This document shows, piece by piece, positions 5,970 through 9,488 of a stretch of 9,488 bases of DNA. Both the position numbers and the translations under genes were made by a program. Each line of letters begins with the position of its first letter. The first letter of the stretch is position 1. Source of the stretch: Opitutaceae bacterium (GTDB lineage Bacteria; Verrucomicrobiota; Verrucomicrobiia; Opitutales; Opitutaceae); contig JAHFTI010000117.1 of the NCBI GenBank assembly GCA_023265535.1, forward strand, positions 1 through 9,488, given 5' to 3'. The notes under the pieces were generated by a model. That model did no database searches. It saw nothing but the letters and a program-made list of their open reading frames with translations, and was not told the DNA's origin.

Positions 5970-7100
5970 ATGCGCCCCACCCTGCTATCCAGACTGACCC
6001 TTCCCCTCCTGCTGGCCGTTGCCGCCCCCGGACTGTGCGGTGCCCAGCCCACACTTCGAGAGGTCTATGCCGACGATTTCCTGATCGGCGTCGCCCTGAA
6101 TGCGGGCATGGTGAGCGGGGGCAATCCCCGCGGTGCAGCCTTGGCCGCGAGGGAATTCTCGGCCCTCACCGCCGAGAACGACATGAAGTGGGCCCTGGTG
6201 AACCCGGAGCCCGGCCGTTACGATTTTCGCGCGGCCGACGCCCACGTGGCCTTCGGCGAGAAACACGGCATGGCGGTCATCGGACACACCCTCATCTGGC
6301 ACAGCCAGACCCCGCGCTGGGTGTTCGAGGACGACCGTCAACAGCCCGCATCGCGTGCACTGTTGCTCCAGCGCATGCGCGACCACATCAGGACCGTCGC
6401 CGGGCGTTACGCCGGACGCATCAAGGGCTGGGACGTGGTGAACGAGGCCATCAGTGACGGGCCCGCGGACCGGGAGATGCTGCGCGACTCCCCCTGGCGG
6501 CGCCTCATCGGCGAGGACTTCATTGACCAGGCCTTCCGTTTTGCGCGCGAGGCAGATCCAAAGGCGGAACTCTACTACAATGACTACAGCCTCTTCGATC
6601 GCGCCAAGCGGGAGCGCACCGTGCGCATGCTGCGCGGGCTGCTGGAGCGTGGCGTGCCCATCGACGGCGTCGGCATGCAGGGCCACTACGGAATCGATCA
6701 TCCCTCGGCAGACGAGGTGGACCTGGCCATCAGGGACTTTGCGGCGCTGGGCCTGAAGGTGATGATCACCGAGTTGGACGTGGACATGCTGCCCTCCCGC
6801 GGGGAGACAGGTGTGGCGGACATCAGTCGCCTGGAGGACTACGACCCTGCCCTCAATCCGTTCACAAAGGCGCTTCCCGAGGTGCAGGAGCAACGCCTGG
6901 CCCGGCGCTACGGCGAGCTCTTCCGGGTGTTCGTGAAACACCGCAAGCACATCACGCGCGTGACGCTCTGGGGCCTGGACGACGCCCAGACCTGGCTGAA
7001 CAATTTCCCTGTGCGAGGCCGCACGAACCACCCGCTGCTCTTCGACCGCTACCGCAACCCCAAGCCCGCCTATGAGGCGGTCCTTGAGGCAGGGCGCTGA
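5970..7100 (+). CDS. Secreted GH10 endo-1,4-beta-xylanase
   Basis: Retaining endo-xylanase that cuts the beta-1,4-xylan backbone. The protein has 376 residues: a signal peptide of about 25 (hydrophobic LTLPLLLAVAAPGLCGA, cleavage likely before Q26) and one GH10 barrel filling the rest, with no carbohydrate-binding module. Family motifs are in order: FSALTAENDMKW, GHTLIWHSQTPRWVF, WDVVNEAISDG with acid/base E159, YYNDYSLFD, GVGMQGHYGID, MITELDVDMLP with nucleophile E268, and VTLWGLDDAQTWLNNFP. The catalytic set is complete. The ATG at 5970 is set by the signal peptide, and no Shine-Dalgarno precedes it. It lies 237 bases after the GH43-CBM6 gene, on the same strand and with complementary activity on arabinoxylan, but it probably has its own promoter. 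The enzyme is likely periplasmic or released. Confidence 0.95.
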   Translation: MRPTLLSRLTLPLLLAVAAPGLCGAQPTLREVYADDFLIGVALNAGMVSGGNPRGAALAAREFSALTAENDMKWALVNPEPGRYDFRAADAHVAFGEKHGMAVIGHTLIWHSQTPRWVFEDDRQQPASRALLLQRMRDHIRTVAGRYAGRIKGWDVVNEAISDGPADREMLRDSPWRRLIGEDFIDQAFRFAREADPKAELYYNDYSLFDRAKRERTVRMLRGLLERGVPIDGVGMQGHYGIDHPSADEVDLAIRDFAALGLKVMITELDVDMLPSRGETGVADISRLEDYDPALNPFTKALPEVQEQRLARRYGELFRVFVKHRKHITRVTLWGLDDAQTWLNNFPVRGRTNHPLLFDRYRNPKPAYEAVLEAGR

Positions 7101-7117
7101 GGCGGGTGCCAGGGAAT

Positions 7118-7138
7118 GGCCCCCGGCTGCTCGGGGCC
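7118..7138 (+). terminator. GC-rich hairpin after the xylanase, possible terminator
   Basis: GGCCCC and CG on the left (7118-7125, one C bulged) pair with CGGGGCC (7132-7138) around a six-base loop. It begins 17 bases after the xylanase stop. No T run follows, so the call rests only on position and stem strength. Confidence 0.3.
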
Positions 7139-7249
7139 GGCCCTTGCGGCCTTGCCGTCCACAGAAAATCAGCTTCGAACCCGCACAAGGCACGGAATCG
7201 GCTCGAACCAAGGCTGATGAGCGATTGAATCATTTCATCCTCATCCTCC

Positions 7250-8362
7250 ATGCAGCCGAGCATAAGCCCCCTTTCCTTTCCTGTTTCCGAGAACGACCGG
7301 AGGGCCCTGCAGGCGTTGCTGCGCAGCTGCGTGGAGCAAGGGGCCTCGATCGGGTTCATGCTGCCGCTGGAGGAGGGCGAGCTCGTCGCCTACTGGGACA
7401 AGGTCCTGGCTGATGCGGCACAGGGCGGACGCGTGATCCTGGTCGCGCACGATCCCGCCGGGGGGATCGTCGGCAGCGTGCAGCTCGCTCTGGAGACACG
7501 CAGGAACGGACGGCACCGCGCGGAAATCCAGAAGCTCATGGTGCTGCCTGGCGCGCGGCGCGGCGGCCTGGGTGCGGCCCTCATGGAGCACGCGGAGGAC
7601 GAGGCGGCCAGACGGGGCGTGCGTATCCTATTCCTGGATACGAGCGAGGGGGCCTCGGGCGCGCGCGCCTTCTACGAGCGGCTCGGCTACGCGTACGTCG
7701 GGGGCATCCCCGACTATGCGCTGGATCCGCAGGGACCGCCGGCCAAGAATGCGATCTACTACAGGCGGCTGGGAGAGGTCCGTGGCGACGCCGCGAGCGG
7801 TGCCCCTGGCCTGGGCAACGGCGCTGAGGCGAACCTCCAGTCCGTCGCGATCCGTCCCATGCAGGAACAGGACTGGCCGGAGGTGAGGCGAATCTACGAG
7901 GAGGGCATTGCCACGGGACATTCCACGTTCCAGTCCGCGGCCCCCCACACCTGGGCGCAATTCCACGCGGGCAAGGTGGCGGGCTGCAGCCTGGTGGCGA
8001 CCAGTGACGAAGGCGCATGCCTGGGCTGGGCGGTGCTCTCCCCCACCTCGACGCGGCCGGTCTATGCAGGCGTCACCGAACTGAGCGTCTATATCGCACA
8101 GGCGGCGCGCGGCAGGGGCGTCGGCACGGCCCTGCTGAAGGCCGTCATCGCGGCCTCTGAGGAAAGGGGCATCTGGACCCTATACTCCGGAACCTTCCCC
8201 GAAAACGTGGCCAGCGTGCGCCTGCAGCTGGCCCACGGCTTCCGCATCGTCGGCACGCGCGAGCGCATCGGCCTCATGGGGCACGGGCCCCTGGCGGGGC
8301 ACTGGCGCGACCTCCTGGTTCTGGAGAGGCGCAGCCGTGTGGTGGGAGTGCCGGCTCGGTAA
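7250..8362 (+). CDS. Double GNAT-domain N-acetyltransferase; second half phosphinothricin-acetyltransferase-like
   Basis: A 370-residue cytoplasmic protein made of two complete GNAT domains, each of which would transfer acetyl from acetyl-CoA to an amine. Domain 1 (about 5-172) has the acetyl-CoA loop R103-x-x-G106-x-G108 in LPGARRGGLGAAL, then FLDTSEGASGARAFYERLGY. A Gly/Ala-rich linker (about 176-195) follows. Domain 2 (about 198-364) starts VAIRPMQEQDWPEVRRIYEE and has WAVLSPTSTRPVYAGVTELS with E277 near the family's catalytic Glu, the loop R287-x-x-G290-x-G292, and FPENVASVRLQLAHGFRIVG. This is the pattern of the phosphinothricin/methionine-sulfoximine acetyltransferase group, COG1247 type. 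Single-domain relatives are about 165-185 residues, so this is a fusion. Natural substrates are unknown. The start fits the usual N-terminus. There is no Shine-Dalgarno and no link to the xylan genes is evident. Confidence 0.9.
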   Translation: MQPSISPLSFPVSENDRRALQALLRSCVEQGASIGFMLPLEEGELVAYWDKVLADAAQGGRVILVAHDPAGGIVGSVQLALETRRNGRHRAEIQKLMVLPGARRGGLGAALMEHAEDEAARRGVRILFLDTSEGASGARAFYERLGYAYVGGIPDYALDPQGPPAKNAIYYRRLGEVRGDAASGAPGLGNGAEANLQSVAIRPMQEQDWPEVRRIYEEGIATGHSTFQSAAPHTWAQFHAGKVAGCSLVATSDEGACLGWAVLSPTSTRPVYAGVTELSVYIAQAARGRGVGTALLKAVIAASEERGIWTLYSGTFPENVASVRLQLAHGFRIVGTRERIGLMGHGPLAGHWRDLLVLERRSRVVGVPAR

Positions 8363-8374
8363 GGCCGGCTTCCA

Positions 8375-8402
8375 CCGGGCGCCACGAAAAACGGGCGCCC
8401 GG
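8375..8402. terminator. Hairpin between convergent genes, possible bidirectional terminator
   Basis: CCGGGCGCC (8375-8383) and GGCGCCCGG (8394-8402) form a perfect 9-bp stem with an A-rich ten-base loop. It lies in the 53-base gap between the stops of the GNAT gene and the minus-strand gene. No T run follows on either side. A smaller GCCGGC/GCCGGC pair (8350-8355 and 8364-8369) spans the GNAT stop codon. Confidence 0.5.
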
Positions 8403-8415
8403 GACATGAAGCATC

Positions 8416-9488
8416 TCAGAAGGAGGTGCCGGGAGCCGGGAGGGTGCCGAGCTCGAGGGATTTGGTGACCTCGGCGAGGATGTGGCTGGGGAATTGCCTG
8501 GGCTGTTTCAGGGGGGCAAGCGCGGCCAGAAAGGCGGAACGATTTGCCGGGTCCTTCACGGCGAGGGCGGTCAGCACCACCCGCTTCTCGTAGGCCTGCA
8601 ACGGAGCCCGGATGATCTTCTCGACCGGCAGCCTGCCCAGGCCGCGCAGGTGTGCGGCGAGTTGGCTGTTGAAGCCCTTCTCCTCCGCCAGGCACGCCAC
8701 TGCCTTCTCCCAGTAGGAGGGCGCGGCAGGGTCCTTGCCACGAACCGCATTCAGGTACACCAGGAGCCAGGCATAGCTCAGCTTGCCGCCCGTGGCCTCG
8801 GAGATCGCCTTCGCGGCACCGGCACTGTCCCCCTTGAGCATGCAACGCATCCAGTCCTGTCCCTCGGCGGGGAGGACCGCGACATAGCCTGCGACATCGC
8901 CTTCGTAATAGGAAATATTGCCCTTCAGCCAGGCGACGGCATCGGCAAAGCCCTTGCGCTGTTCCGGGGTGAGCTTGGCGATATAGCCGCGAACGACGGC
9001 TTCCGCACCGGGCCGGCCCTCGGCAATAAAGGCGAGGTGCATCTCCCGCTCCACGGGGCCCACATCGGTGTTCGAGGTCCGGGGAAGTGCTCGGCAGGCC
9101 TTGAGCGCATCGGCTTTCCTGCCCAGGGCCAGGAGGCATTCCTCGCGCACGCTGAACAGGCTCTGGGGGGCGATGCCGCCCTTCTCGGCGGCATCGAGGG
9201 AAGCCAGTGCCCCCTCAAAATCCCCGGCCCCCGCGCGCAGGTGGGCGAGTCCGCGATGGGCATGCACCGAGGGCGACTTCGCGGCAAGGGCACGTTCGAA
9301 CCAGCGCTGTTCGTCGTCCGCAGTGGACTGAATGCGACCGCAGAGGTAGGCCAGGTCGCCCTCCTCGGGAGCAGCCTCCGCCAGGCGCAGGTAATAGGTC
9401 TTGAGATCAAAGTCCCTTCGGCTTTCACCAACAAAGCTCTGATAATAGCGGTGCCAATTCACCACCACCGGGCGGGTGTCGAGATGGA
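8416..9488 (-). CDS. Helical-repeat (TPR-like) protein of unknown function, 5' end off the window
   Basis: The frame ends at TGA 8416-8418 and stays open to the right edge, so only the C-terminal 356 residues are seen. I recognise no enzyme domain. The visible part is almost all helix. Segments such as AYLCGRI, WFERALAAKSPSVHAHRGLAHLRAGAGDFEGALASLDAAEKGG and LLALGRKADALKACRAL have TPR-like spacing of small and aromatic residues. Later blocks (ISYYEGDVAGYVAVLPAEG, WLLVYLNAVRGKDP, SYWEKAVACLAEEKGFNSQL) look like degenerate repeats. A run of three GTG codons at 9460-9468 could serve as a start, but the frame upstream (HLDTRP) is open and protein-like, so the true start is probably outside. No signal peptide or membrane segment is seen in this part. 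It is convergent with the GNAT gene. Confidence 0.72.
   Translation of the reverse strand, partial: HLDTRPVVVNWHRYYQSFVGESRRDFDLKTYYLRLAEAAPEEGDLAYLCGRIQSTADDEQRWFERALAAKSPSVHAHRGLAHLRAGAGDFEGALASLDAAEKGGIAPQSLFSVREECLLALGRKADALKACRALPRTSNTDVGPVEREMHLAFIAEGRPGAEAVVRGYIAKLTPEQRKGFADAVAWLKGNISYYEGDVAGYVAVLPAEGQDWMRCMLKGDSAGAAKAISEATGGKLSYAWLLVYLNAVRGKDPAAPSYWEKAVACLAEEKGFNSQLAAHLRGLGRLPVEKIIRAPLQAYEKRVVLTALAVKDPANRSAFLAALAPLKQPRQFPSHILAEVTKSLELGTLPAPGTSF

Noticed and set aside
5985..7211. A 408-codon minus-strand frame
   Set aside because: It is antisense to the complete GH10 xylanase, which has all its catalytic motifs.
8180..9139. A 319-codon minus-strand frame
   Set aside because: It overlaps both the GNAT gene and the helical-repeat gene in another frame and gives an Arg/Pro/Gly-rich product typical of a shadow frame.

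Overview
The window is GC-rich bacterial DNA. It carries secreted plant-polysaccharide hydrolases, a GH112 phosphorylase, a FliA/WhiG-type sigma factor and a Dabb-domain protein. Most genes lack a clear Shine-Dalgarno sequence. This mix fits a Verrucomicrobiota bacterium, most likely of the Opitutaceae type. That placement is inferred from gene content and style, not from a marker gene.

Layout from left to right. A minus-strand GH112 beta-galactoside phosphorylase lacks only its C-terminal end, which lies off the left edge. A short leader with two GCAA/TTGC palindromes follows, then a strong intrinsic terminator belonging to the next minus-strand gene, a sigma-70 family factor of about 244 residues. 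After a stretch of about 380 bases without a clear gene comes a second minus-strand intrinsic terminator, which closes a short unit that may encode a 55-residue protein. Diverging from it on the plus strand is a 99-residue Dabb-domain protein. The plus strand continues with a secreted GH43-CBM6 enzyme of the arabinoxylan arabinofuranohydrolase type, a secreted GH10 endo-xylanase, and a protein made of two fused GNAT acetyltransferase domains. A minus-strand helical-repeat (TPR-like) protein converges on the last of these, and its N-terminus lies beyond the right edge.

How the genes fit together. GH43-CBM6 and GH10 form a small arabinoxylan-degrading pair: side-chain removal plus backbone cleavage outside the cytoplasm. 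GH112 is cytoplasmic and would phosphorolyse an imported galactosyl disaccharide. Its sequence beyond the catalytic acid departs from the bifidobacterial lacto-N-biose enzymes, so galactosyl-rhamnose is a serious alternative substrate and would suit a plant-cell-wall degrader. No sugar transporter or local sugar regulator is visible.

The points most worth checking are the GH112 substrate, the 14-bp hairpin in the xylanase leader, the 12-bp palindrome upstream of GH43, the short terminated minus-strand unit, and the double-GNAT fusion. I saw no clearly new multi-gene system, mobile element, CRISPR array, tRNA or rRNA.
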